From Verrucomicrobiales bacterium (lineage in GTDB: Bacteria; Verrucomicrobiota; Verrucomicrobiia; Limisphaerales; UBA9464), in NCBI GenBank assembly GCA_003445095.1, contig DLVS01000043.1, positions 1 through 9,875 on the forward strand: DNA of 9,875 bases, written 5' to 3'. The position numbers and the translations under genes were made by a program. Below the pieces are notes generated by a model that was not told the origin of the DNA, did no database searches, and worked only from the letters and a program-made list of their open reading frames with translations. Shown here in pieces: positions 1 to 5,993 of the stretch. Numbering within the stretch: the first letter of the stretch is position 1; the number at the start of each line of letters is the position of its first letter.

Positions 1-427
1 GCTTGATCAGCGGCCAGGTGACTCCCATCGGTTTGCGGTCGAAGTTGGACCGCAGTTTTTCGGTGACCTTTACGAGGCTGCGTTGGGGATCTTCGCCCAC
101 CTTGAAGCGAACAATGACAAGGCTCTGACTGTCGCGCGAAGTGCTGTAGATGTATTCAACACCCGGAACTTCCCAGAGCAGTTTTTCCATCGGCCGAGTG
201 ACCCGTTCTTCGAGTTCCTTTGCCGTCGAACCGGGCATCGAGACGAGCACGTCCACCATTGGCACCTTGATCTGAGGCTCTTCCTCGCGGGGAAGCAGGA
301 CGATGGCCGCGGCGCCGAGCAGGACTGCCGCGATGACAATCAACGGAGTGAGCTTCGAATCAATGAAGGTGGCAGCGATTCGACCCGCGATGCCAAAACG
401 CGCCGGATCGGAGGCGGGCTCGTTCAT
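1..427 (-). CDS. RND-family efflux transporter permease, N-terminal fragment
   Basis: This is the first 142 codons of an inner-membrane RND pump (AcrB/MexB/CzcA superfamily); the rest lies beyond the left edge. RND pumps are proton-driven antiporters that work with a periplasmic adaptor and an outer-membrane channel. A short cytoplasmic start is followed by a hydrophobic first transmembrane helix (about residues 27-46). The periplasmic porter domain then begins with [20 protein letters not shown] and continues through [20 protein letters not shown] and [12 protein letters not shown], which is characteristic of RND permeases. The ATG overlaps the stop codon of the upstream adaptor gene as ATGA, which fixes the start and suggests translational coupling. 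Substrate cannot be judged because the transmembrane charge-relay residues of TM4 are not in the window. The family call is firm; drug versus metal export is open. Confidence 0.93.
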   Translation of the reverse strand, partial: MNEPASDPARFGIAGRIAATFIDSKLTPLIVIAAVLLGAAAIVLLPREEEPQIKVPMVDVLVSMPGSTAKELEERVTRPMEKLLWEVPGVEYIYSTSRDSQSLVIVRFKVGEDPQRSLVKVTEKLRSNFDRKPMGVTWPLIK

Positions 428-1440
428 GGTTGAATCGTCACGGATTGTCCGTCCGTGAGTTGGGCAACACCGCGGATCACGACCTGCTCGCCCTCTTCTA
501 GGCCAGCCAGAATCTCCACCGCATTCGCGAGCGACTTGCCGGTCTTCACCAGGCGTAGCCAGGCGTGACCGTTCTTGGCCACGAACACCAGTTCCATTTG
601 GCCGCGCTGGATCACCGCCTCCTTCGGTACCAACAGGAGCTTCGTTTCCGCCACGGGAACTGAAACGCGCCCGAACTGTCCCGTCCGGAGTCCCCGCGTG
701 GCAGGCAAGTCTAGCTTGACCTGGAACGTGCGGCTCAGGGGATCCGAAACCGGCGCAATCTCACTTACGGTGGCGTCGAGGGGTTCAATCACCGACGCGA
801 CTTTTACTCGCATTTTCGCGCCCATCTGGACGCGGTTCAGAATCGCCTCCGGAAGGTCGGCTTCGAAGCGCAGAGCGGTCGGCGCTTCGATTTCAAGCAA
901 CGGTTTGCCAGGCATGGCCAGGTCGCCGACATCCGCGAGTTTGCGCGTGACCACGCCGTCGAACGGAGCCGTGACTCGAGCGTAGCTCATCATGGTCTCC
1001 GCTTCGCTCAGGGCGGCGGTCGCGACTTTGACGGCGGCATTGGCCGCATCGTATTCCTGCCGAGTCGTCGCGTTGCTGTCGATCAGTCGCTTCTGTCGCT
1101 CAAAATCGCGTTGCGCCTGATCCAGGGTCGCTTTCGTTTGGTCAACCTTCGCCTGAATTTCCTGCACCTCGAGACGCGCAAGTAAGTCGCCCGCTTTCAC
1201 AGTCGCCCCCGGCGTGGCCAGATATTCGAGGACACGGCCCGTCACCTTCGCTTCGACGATCGCGCGAAGTTTGGAGCGCACGGTCCCCACCACCTCCTCG
1301 GTCGCAACGTAAGGCTGCAACCGGGCTACCTCCACTTGGATCGCGACGCTCGGCAGGGCGGATTCTGGCGAACGGGGGCCATCGTGCCGGTCGCAGGCGG
1401 ACAGCAGGAGGAGCGGAATGATGGAGCACAATCGTTTCAT
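424..1440 (-). CDS. RND efflux periplasmic adaptor (membrane fusion protein), lipoprotein
   Basis: 338-residue adaptor subunit that would join the RND pump encoded immediately downstream to an outer-membrane channel. The N-terminus is a lipoprotein signal with lipobox LSAC and lipidated Cys16; Asp17 at position +2 would favour inner-membrane retention under the E. coli Lol rule. Domain order is typical: first lipoyl half (about 58-92, with [20 protein letters not shown]), alpha-helical hairpin (about 95-150), second lipoyl half (152-185, with [14 protein letters not shown]), beta-barrel (190-265), membrane-proximal domain (266-338). The reading frame stays open far upstream, to about 1986, but that part lies antisense to the ArsR gene and has no family resemblance. 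The start at 1440 is chosen because it directly precedes the signal peptide; its Shine-Dalgarno sequence is weak. The gene is probably controlled by the divergent ArsR repressor. The substrate is unknown. Confidence 0.93.
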   Translation of the reverse strand: MKRLCSIIPLLLLSACDRHDGPRSPESALPSVAIQVEVARLQPYVATEEVVGTVRSKLRAIVEAKVTGRVLEYLATPGATVKAGDLLARLEVQEIQAKVDQTKATLDQAQRDFERQKRLIDSNATTRQEYDAANAAVKVATAALSEAETMMSYARVTAPFDGVVTRKLADVGDLAMPGKPLLEIEAPTALRFEADLPEAILNRVQMGAKMRVKVASVIEPLDATVSEIAPVSDPLSRTFQVKLDLPATRGLRTGQFGRVSVPVAETKLLLVPKEAVIQRGQMELVFVAKNGHAWLRLVKTGKSLANAVEILAGLEEGEQVVIRGVAQLTDGQSVTIQP

Positions 1441-1512
1441 GGCGATTTCAAGGCGACTTGGATTCCACTGGACGAGGAAGGGCGTGAGCTCGTGGTGAAG
1501 GATTGCGTTCGC

Positions 1513-1540
1513 TTGACTATATGACCATAGACGTATATTG
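1513..1540. promoter_or_regulatory. Possible ArsR operator and promoter in the divergent intergenic region
   Basis: The 126 bp between the adaptor gene and the ArsR gene are AT-richer than their surroundings. On the plus strand TTGACT (1513-1518) and TATATT (1534-1539) could be -35 and -10 boxes, though the 15-bp spacer is short. An imperfect palindrome centred on ACGT (1531-1534) runs from 1525 to 1540; 12 of its 16 bases are symmetric (pattern C-x-ATA-x-ACGT-x-TAT-x-G). It covers the putative -10 box, as expected for an autorepressing ArsR protein. The palindrome is seen in the sequence; its role as operator is inference. Confidence 0.45.
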
Positions 1541-1566
1541 CTTCGCAAGGCAAATTCTTTTCCGCC

Positions 1567-1917
1567 ATGTCCGCTCGAACCAAGAAATCGCTTCAACCTG
1601 TCTCGGATGACGCCCTCGCCTTGATTGCCGCCTGGTTTCGCACACTCGCCGAACCTAGCCGTCTCAAGATTCTGCGAGTGTTGGAGGAAGGAGAAAAAAA
1701 CATCACCGAGCTGGTGTCCGCCACCGGTCTGACGCAGGCCAATGTCTCTCGGCACGTTCAGTCTTTGGTTGATGCCGGAATGGTGGGCCGACGGCGCGAG
1801 GGTCTGACCGCGATTTGCTTCATCGCCGACCCCACCATCACCGAGCTGTGCGACAACGTGTGCAACAACCTCATGAAACGCCTGGCGAGTCAGGTGAAGA
1901 CGCTGGGAGGACAGTGA
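1567..1917 (+). CDS. ArsR/SmtB-family winged-helix transcriptional repressor
   Basis: 116-residue DNA-binding regulator of normal ArsR length. The opening ALIAAWFRTLAEPSRLKILR is the classic first helices of the HTH_5 fold. The helix-turn-helix covers about residues 46-73 (ITELVSATGLTQANVSRHVQ, then SLVDAGMV), and the wing follows (GRRREGLTAICFI). The ELCVCDL-type metal site of ArsR/CadC in helix 3 is absent: the matching segment reads NITELVSAT. Three cysteines lie later (Cys84, Cys95, Cys99), so a thiol- or metal-dependent site near the C-terminal helix is possible but unproven. The gene is divergent from an RND adaptor/pump operon, which makes local repression of that operon the most economical role. 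No good Shine-Dalgarno sequence precedes the ATG; the start is set by the N-terminal family match. Confidence 0.92.
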   Translation: MSARTKKSLQPVSDDALALIAAWFRTLAEPSRLKILRVLEEGEKNITELVSATGLTQANVSRHVQSLVDAGMVGRRREGLTAICFIADPTITELCDNVCNNLMKRLASQVKTLGGQ

Positions 1918-1946
1918 ACCCCGCCCCGTAACCTCGTTTTGACAAA

Positions 1947-1970
1947 GTGGCCCGCTATGGCCACGGTTTT
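1947..1970 (+). terminator. Likely Rho-independent terminator after the ArsR gene
   Basis: A perfect 6-bp stem GTGGCC / GGCCAC (1947-1952 and 1959-1964) with a 6-base loop is followed by GGTTTT. It begins 30 bases after the ArsR stop. The reverse strand also has a short T run after the stem. The stem is seen directly; termination is inferred. The hairpin also argues against starting the next gene at the ATG-like site inside it. Confidence 0.45.
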
Positions 1971-2024
1971 GAAGCCAAGGGACCATTGTCAGCCAATTTC
2001 GACCGCGAAACGCCCCCCGTTGCC

Positions 2025-2618
2025 ATGAAGCAGATCATCCCTTCTTCTCGCCGCCTCCAATGCGCCAATGTTGGGGTTGGCATTCTCATCTTTCTGTCCC
2101 TCTGCCTATGTGGGCTCACCGTTTTCCAGTGGGTGGTTCAGACTCGTCTCACCCGCTTAGTTGAGGAGGAACGCCTTGAGGCCAACAAACTGAGGGGCGA
2201 GCGCCAAGAGTTTGAAAATAAATCGCGCCGATACTCCGACGAAGTTGCCCGGGTCACTGAGATGCGGATCAAGTTGGAAGAAGAACGAAAGACAAATTTG
2301 GTCGAGCTGCGGCGCACGACGGTGGAACTCAGCAAGTTGCGCAATGATTTTCTCTATGCCACCAACTACGCGGCGCAATTCAGTAATGCCCTCGCGCAAG
2401 CGAATACGAATATTGCGCTGCAAAACAAACGAATTGAAGAAACGGTGGCCTCGCTGCGCAAGGCGATGGAAGAACGCAATGACATCGCCACAAAGTTCAA
2501 CGAGAAAGTCCGCCAATACGCGGAACTGGTGACCAACTACAATGCCATGGCCACGCAGTACGAAGATTTCCAGAAGCAGGTCAAAGAGATGATGGAGAAG
2601 CAGGCGGAGAAGAAGTAA
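2025..2618 (+). CDS. Hypothetical single-pass membrane protein with long coiled coil
   Basis: 197 residues that I do not recognise as a named family. A short basic N-terminus (MKQIIPSSRR) is followed by one hydrophobic helix (about 15-38, GVGILIFLSLCLCGLTVFQW). The remainder is almost entirely charged, heptad-like helix (about 41-197) rich in Glu, Lys, Arg, Gln and Asn, with a softer Asn/Ala-rich stretch near 112-133. With positive charge before the helix, the coiled coil probably lies outside the cytoplasm, anchored by its N-terminus. The ATG at 2025 is preferred over an in-frame upstream start at 1947, which lies in the terminator hairpin and would add an implausible leader. The Shine-Dalgarno sequence is poor. 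The secreted leucine-rich-repeat gene follows after 78 bp on the same strand and may be co-transcribed. A structural or scaffolding role at the envelope is a guess only. Confidence 0.75.
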   Translation: MKQIIPSSRRLQCANVGVGILIFLSLCLCGLTVFQWVVQTRLTRLVEEERLEANKLRGERQEFENKSRRYSDEVARVTEMRIKLEEERKTNLVELRRTTVELSKLRNDFLYATNYAAQFSNALAQANTNIALQNKRIEETVASLRKAMEERNDIATKFNEKVRQYAELVTNYNAMATQYEDFQKQVKEMMEKQAEKK

Positions 2619-2683
2619 GCGGGTGAATGACTGAATGAGCGGATTTTGCGATGCGTCTTGACGCCGCCCGCTCGTCTTTCGAG

Positions 2684-2690
2684 AAAGGGG
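2684..2690 (+). promoter_or_regulatory. Ribosome binding site of the leucine-rich-repeat gene
   Basis: AAAGGGG ends six bases before the ATG at 2697. It decides that start over an in-frame TTG at 2646, which would place a non-signal leader before the signal peptide. Confidence 0.6.
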
Positions 2691-2696
2691 CTGTCC

Positions 2697-3554
2697 ATGG
2701 TTAACTTTCTGCGTTTCTCACTGGGTATTTTGACCGCGTTCGCTTGCTTGGCTCGAGCCGATTCGACCAATCAAGTATCCGCGACCAACGCGGTGTCAGT
2801 TTTCCTCGATGGCAACTTAGAGGCCGCCGTCCGCCAACAGGTCTTTGCCAAAAGGTATACTAACTCCCCTATTACGGCGGCCGACGTCGCCACCGTCTCC
2901 GTGGTGATCGCCAATTTCCGAGGCATCACCAACCTAACGGGCTTGGAGCATTGCAAGGCGATTGCGGCCCTGGAGCTGGCCGGCAATCGCATTACAGACC
3001 TCACCCCACTGACGGGTTTGCGCCAGTTGCAGCAATTGATCATCACCAGTAATCGCATCGCCGACGTCACTCCGTTAGGGACGATTCCCGCTCTCCAGTA
3101 CATTGAGCTGTCCCACAACACCGTCACCAACATCGGCCCGCTGAGGGCGTTGACCAACCTCGCTTCGCTGTACCTCGGCAACAACCGGATTACCTCCGTC
3201 GCCGCCGTTACCAACTTGCCGCGGCTCGTCACGCTCTACGCCGAAACCAACGCGCTTGTTTCTATCGCGGGCGTCGAGAACCTCCGAGGTCTCAGCGGCA
3301 TTTCCTTTGCGGGCAATCAACTGGTGGAAGTCGGACCCTTGGCCGGCTTGCGAGCGCCCTCCTTCATTTTTCTCGAGCGGAATCGCATTAAGGATCTAAC
3401 CCCGTTGAATACGTGGATCACCAACGACCTCGCGAGCGCTCGAAATTTCGCGCCCTACTTGCAATTGTTCCTGCAGGGCAACCCGCTCAATTCGAAGAGC
3501 AAGAAACTGGCGGAGGCGTGGGCTAAGGCGGGAGTTCGAGTTGCGGTGAAGTAG
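2697..3554 (+). CDS. Secreted internalin-type leucine-rich-repeat protein
   Basis: 285-residue exported protein. A signal peptide (about 1-21) ends ARA-DS. A small N-terminal cap follows (about 35-78), with LDGNLEAAVRQQV and PITAADV, the helix and strand pattern often found before bacterial leucine-rich repeats. Eight repeats then run from about residue 80, each new one starting at 102, 124, 146, 168, 190, 212 and 234. The period is exactly 22 residues, with consensus hydrophobic-x-PL-x-x-L-x-x-L-x-x-L-x-L-x-x-N-x-I-x-x. This is the Listeria internalin (SDS22-like) type. The last repeat is longer and irregular and carries NPLNSKSKKLAEAWAKAGV as an apparent C-terminal cap. There is no LPXTG motif, membrane anchor or catalytic domain, so the protein is probably periplasmic or extracellular and binds a protein or glycan partner. 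The partner cannot be read from the sequence. Confidence 0.87.
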   Translation: MVNFLRFSLGILTAFACLARADSTNQVSATNAVSVFLDGNLEAAVRQQVFAKRYTNSPITAADVATVSVVIANFRGITNLTGLEHCKAIAALELAGNRITDLTPLTGLRQLQQLIITSNRIADVTPLGTIPALQYIELSHNTVTNIGPLRALTNLASLYLGNNRITSVAAVTNLPRLVTLYAETNALVSIAGVENLRGLSGISFAGNQLVEVGPLAGLRAPSFIFLERNRIKDLTPLNTWITNDLASARNFAPYLQLFLQGNPLNSKSKKLAEAWAKAGVRVAVK

Positions 3555-3630
3555 GCCGATCCTGCCAACACAGTTTGGAGTTCGTGTCCGGTGACAAGAG
3601 CTTATCCAGGCAGTAGAAAAACGTGGAAAA

Positions 3631-3648
3631 CCACGAATGGACACCAAT
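3631..3648 (-). repeat. Extragenic repeat, left copy (single unit)
   Basis: CCACGAATGGACACCAAT. Its reverse complement equals the right copy at 3755-3782 once one internal 10-bp unit is removed. It is preceded by CGTGGAAAA, so its first bases can also form a small local hairpin. Confidence 0.75.
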
Positions 3649-3754
3649 TCCCACCCATCGACCGATAATTTCGCGGGACGACGCCGGCTGGTCGGACTCA
3701 CCTTTCAGTGACCACGACCCGCGCCTCCGAAAGGCTTTGTTTTGACCTCTGCCT

Positions 3755-3782
3755 ATTGGTGTTCATTCGTGTCCATTCGTGG
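3755..3782 (+). repeat. Extragenic repeat, right copy (tandem double unit)
   Basis: The 28-bp copy starts ATTGGT, carries two near-identical 10-bp units GTTCATTCGT (3761-3770) and GTCCATTCGT (3771-3780), and ends GG. Its last 14 bases, GTGTCCATTCGTGG, are the exact reverse complement of 3631-3644. I recall this word as a frequent intergenic repeat in Verrucomicrobia and Planctomycetes genomes, but I could not check that here. Confidence 0.75.
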
Positions 3783-3891
3783 TTGAACTGAATTGTCACA
3801 GCTTCGGCCCGATCGGCCGCTACCGCACGGCTCCAGATCGAGAGGATGCGGTTTGACACTACCACCCGACCACCGCCAACCTCGGACTACC

Positions 3892-4437
3892 ATGCAACGC
3901 CTCCTCGCTTTCTGCCTCGCTGCTGGCACCGCCATGACTGCTCTCGCCGCCGGCTCCCTACAGACCATCCCCGTGAAAGACATTGACGGGAAAGACACGT
4001 CCCTCAAAGCGTACAACGGGAAAGTCGTTTTGGTCGTTAACGTCGCCTCCAAGTGCGGACTCACCCCACAGTACACCGCGCTTGAGGCCCTTTATCGCAA
4101 GTACAAGGATCAAGGTTTCGTGATCGTGGGGTTCCCTTGCAATGATTTCAGCAGCCAGGAACCCGGATCGGCCGATGAGATCAAACAGTTTTGCTCGTCG
4201 AAGTATGACGTGACCTTTCCGTTGATGGCGAAGATCCACGTCAAAGGTCCGGAACAACACCCGCTCTATCTGGCTCTCAGTGGCAAAGACGCCAAGTTTC
4301 CAGGGGATATCGAGTGGAACTTTGGGAAATTCTTGATCGGCCGCGACGGTACCGTGATTCAGCGGTTCAAGCCGACGACCACGCCCGATTCACCCGAGGT
4401 CACTCAAGCAGTGGAAGCCGCTCTAAAGGCGAAGTAA
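3892..4437 (+). CDS. Exported glutathione peroxidase-family thiol peroxidase
   Basis: 181-residue GPx-family enzyme that would reduce hydrogen peroxide or lipid hydroperoxides. The signal peptide (about 1-20, ending TALAAG) indicates the periplasm. Family landmarks are complete: peroxidatic Cys55 in NVASKCGLTPQY, Gln89 in GFPCNDFSSQEPG, and Trp142-Asn143 in EWNFGKFL, forming the catalytic Cys-Gln-Trp-Asn tetrad. Cys101 in EIKQFC matches the resolving cysteine of thioredoxin-dependent non-selenium GPx proteins such as yeast Gpx3 (Cys36/Cys82). The electron donor is therefore more likely a thioredoxin-like protein than glutathione. Cys83 is the usual third cysteine (FPCN). The open frame extends upstream to a TTG at 3793, but that leader lacks family resemblance and would bury the signal peptide. 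xylB starts 14 bp downstream, so the two genes probably share a transcript, although their functions are not obviously linked. Confidence 0.93.
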   Translation: MQRLLAFCLAAGTAMTALAAGSLQTIPVKDIDGKDTSLKAYNGKVVLVVNVASKCGLTPQYTALEALYRKYKDQGFVIVGFPCNDFSSQEPGSADEIKQFCSSKYDVTFPLMAKIHVKGPEQHPLYLALSGKDAKFPGDIEWNFGKFLIGRDGTVIQRFKPTTTPDSPEVTQAVEAALKAK

Positions 4438-4451
4438 CGCGTCGCCCGATT

Positions 4452-5993
4452 ATGGCCAACCGCACGTTGCTCCTCGGTATCGATTCCGGGACTCAATCCA
4501 CCAAGGCGCTGGTCGTGGAGGCGCGCACCGGCAAGGTTCTGGCGGAAGGCGCGTCCAAGTACGACCTGATTCCAGACTTGCCCCCCGGCGCCAAAGAGCA
4601 ACACCCAGCGACTTGGATTCAGGCGACCACGCGAGCGATCAAGACCGCTCTCAAAGCAGCCCAGGCCAGCGGCTCCGAAGTCGTGGCCTTAGGCGTCAGC
4701 GGGCAACAGCATGGCTTTGTTCCGCTGGACGCCGCGGGTGAAGTGATCCGGCCAGCCAAGCTCTGGTGCGACACTTCCACCGCTGCGGAATGCGCCGAGA
4801 TCACCGAGGCACTCGGCGGACTTAAGGCCACGATCAAGGCGTTGGGTAACTCGGTGGTTCCCGGGTTCACCGCCGGGAAAATTCTGTGGCTCAAGAAACA
4901 CGAACCGAAAAACTTTGCCCGACTCGCGACGGTTCTGTTGCCGCACGACTACCTGAACTTTTGGCTGACGGGTGAGCGTTTCATGGAATACGGCGACGCC
5001 TCGGGAACCGCGCTGATGGATGTGCGGAAGCGTCAGTGGAGCGCGGCCGCCGTTCAGGCGATTGATGCCGACTTAGCCGGCAAGCTGCCCCGCCTTTCCT
5101 CGAGCGACGTTCCCGCTGGCAAACTCGCGCCGCGGACGGCCAAACAATTGGGTTTGGCTCCAGGGATTCTCGTCAGCGCGGGCGGAGGCGACAACATGAT
5201 GGGCGCCATTGGTACCGGAAATACTCGCGCCGGTGTGGTGACTGCAAGCCTAGGAACCAGCGGGACAATTTACGCCTGCGCGGAACAGCCGGTCATTGAT
5301 CCGCAGGGAGAGATTGCCGCGTTCTGTGATTCCACCAATCGTTGGTTGCCTTTGCTCTGCACGATGAATGTCACGGTCGCCACCGAGATGGTGCGCCGAG
5401 ACTTCGAACTCGACCACGCTGCCTTCGAGCGAACCGCGGCGCGGGCGCCCGTCGGGTCCGATGGTCTCGTCTTGGTTCCGTATCTCGAAGGAGAGCGAAC
5501 CCCCAATGTTCCCGATGGCACGGGCGTGTTTTTCGGAGTGCGCCGCCAAACCTTTGACGCTGCCCACTTCGCCCGAGCAACCATGGAAGGAGTTACTTTG
5601 GGAATGAACTACGGACTGCGGCGCTTGGCTGAATTGGGAGTCCGGGCCACACAAGTTCGCGCGACCGGCGGCGGGGCCAACTCAAAGCTGTGGCGGCAGA
5701 TCATGGCCGACGTCTTCAACGCTGAGGTTGTCACGTTGCAAGTGGGCGAAGGCGCCGCGTACGGCGCCGCGATGCAGGCGCTCTGGTGTTGGCGACGGAC
5801 GCAAGGCGAAGCGGTGGGGATTGAGGAGATCACGGATGCCTTCGTGAAGCTCAATGCGCGGGAAACCGCCGTCCCGAATGCCGAGAACGTCGCCCGATAC
5901 GCCGAACTACAAACCCTGCAGGACGAGCTCGGGCACGGGTTGCGTCCGGCGTTCTCTACCCACCGACGATTCGTGACTGGTGGAGGCGCTTAG
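4452..5993 (+). CDS. xylB: Xylulokinase (FGGY-family carbohydrate kinase)
   Basis: 513-residue cytoplasmic kinase that phosphorylates D-xylulose to D-xylulose 5-phosphate, the entry of xylose and related pentoses into the pentose phosphate pathway. The N-terminal actin-fold ATPase motif GIDSGTQSTKALVVEA includes Asp11 (E. coli XylB Asp6). Sugar-contact motif GVSGQQHG (81-88) replaces the E. coli QMHG. Motifs LPHDYLNFWLTGE and GDASGTALMDV follow. AGGGDNMMGAIG carries the catalytic base Asp247 (E. coli Asp233), and ASLGTSGT and ATGGGANSKLWRQIMADVF (FGGY nucleotide-binding signature) complete the pattern. Length is close to the family norm of about 480-510. The start at 4452 immediately precedes the family N-terminus; a longer in-frame reading overlaps the peroxidase gene and is rejected. 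No xylose isomerase or sugar transporter is present in the window. The stop codon overlaps that of the convergent LysR gene. Confidence 0.94.
   Translation: MANRTLLLGIDSGTQSTKALVVEARTGKVLAEGASKYDLIPDLPPGAKEQHPATWIQATTRAIKTALKAAQASGSEVVALGVSGQQHGFVPLDAAGEVIRPAKLWCDTSTAAECAEITEALGGLKATIKALGNSVVPGFTAGKILWLKKHEPKNFARLATVLLPHDYLNFWLTGERFMEYGDASGTALMDVRKRQWSAAAVQAIDADLAGKLPRLSSSDVPAGKLAPRTAKQLGLAPGILVSAGGGDNMMGAIGTGNTRAGVVTASLGTSGTIYACAEQPVIDPQGEIAAFCDSTNRWLPLLCTMNVTVATEMVRRDFELDHAAFERTAARAPVGSDGLVLVPYLEGERTPNVPDGTGVFFGVRRQTFDAAHFARATMEGVTLGMNYGLRRLAELGVRATQVRATGGGANSKLWRQIMADVFNAEVVTLQVGEGAAYGAAMQALWCWRRTQGEAVGIEEITDAFVKLNARETAVPNAENVARYAELQTLQDELGHGLRPAFSTHRRFVTGGGA

Larger units (their letters stand above)
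3555..3891. other. Non-coding intergenic stretch between the LRR and peroxidase genes
   Basis: No convincing gene lies in these 337 bases. They contain the two oppositely oriented extragenic repeat copies listed separately, plus weak hairpins: CGTGG-AAAA-CCACG (3622-3635), which overlaps the left repeat, and CGGCC / GGCCG (3805-3819). A perfect TTGACA (3853-3858) lies near the peroxidase gene but has no -10 box at normal spacing. Transcription of the peroxidase-xylB pair probably starts within this stretch, but I cannot place the promoter. Confidence 0.6.

Noticed and set aside
1939..1944. Perfect TTGACA as a promoter for the coiled-coil gene
   Set aside because: No -10 box at 16-18 bp; the position falls in the terminator hairpin region. 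The same applies to TTGACA at 3853-3858.
1441..1986. In-frame extension of the adaptor reading frame to 520 residues
   Set aside because: It lies antisense to the ArsR gene, contains no family resemblance, and the signal peptide with lipobox begins exactly at the ATG at 1440.
2624..2639. Tandem TGAATGAC / TGAATGAG after the coiled-coil gene
   Set aside because: Two eight-base units are too short to distinguish from chance and show no further copies here.
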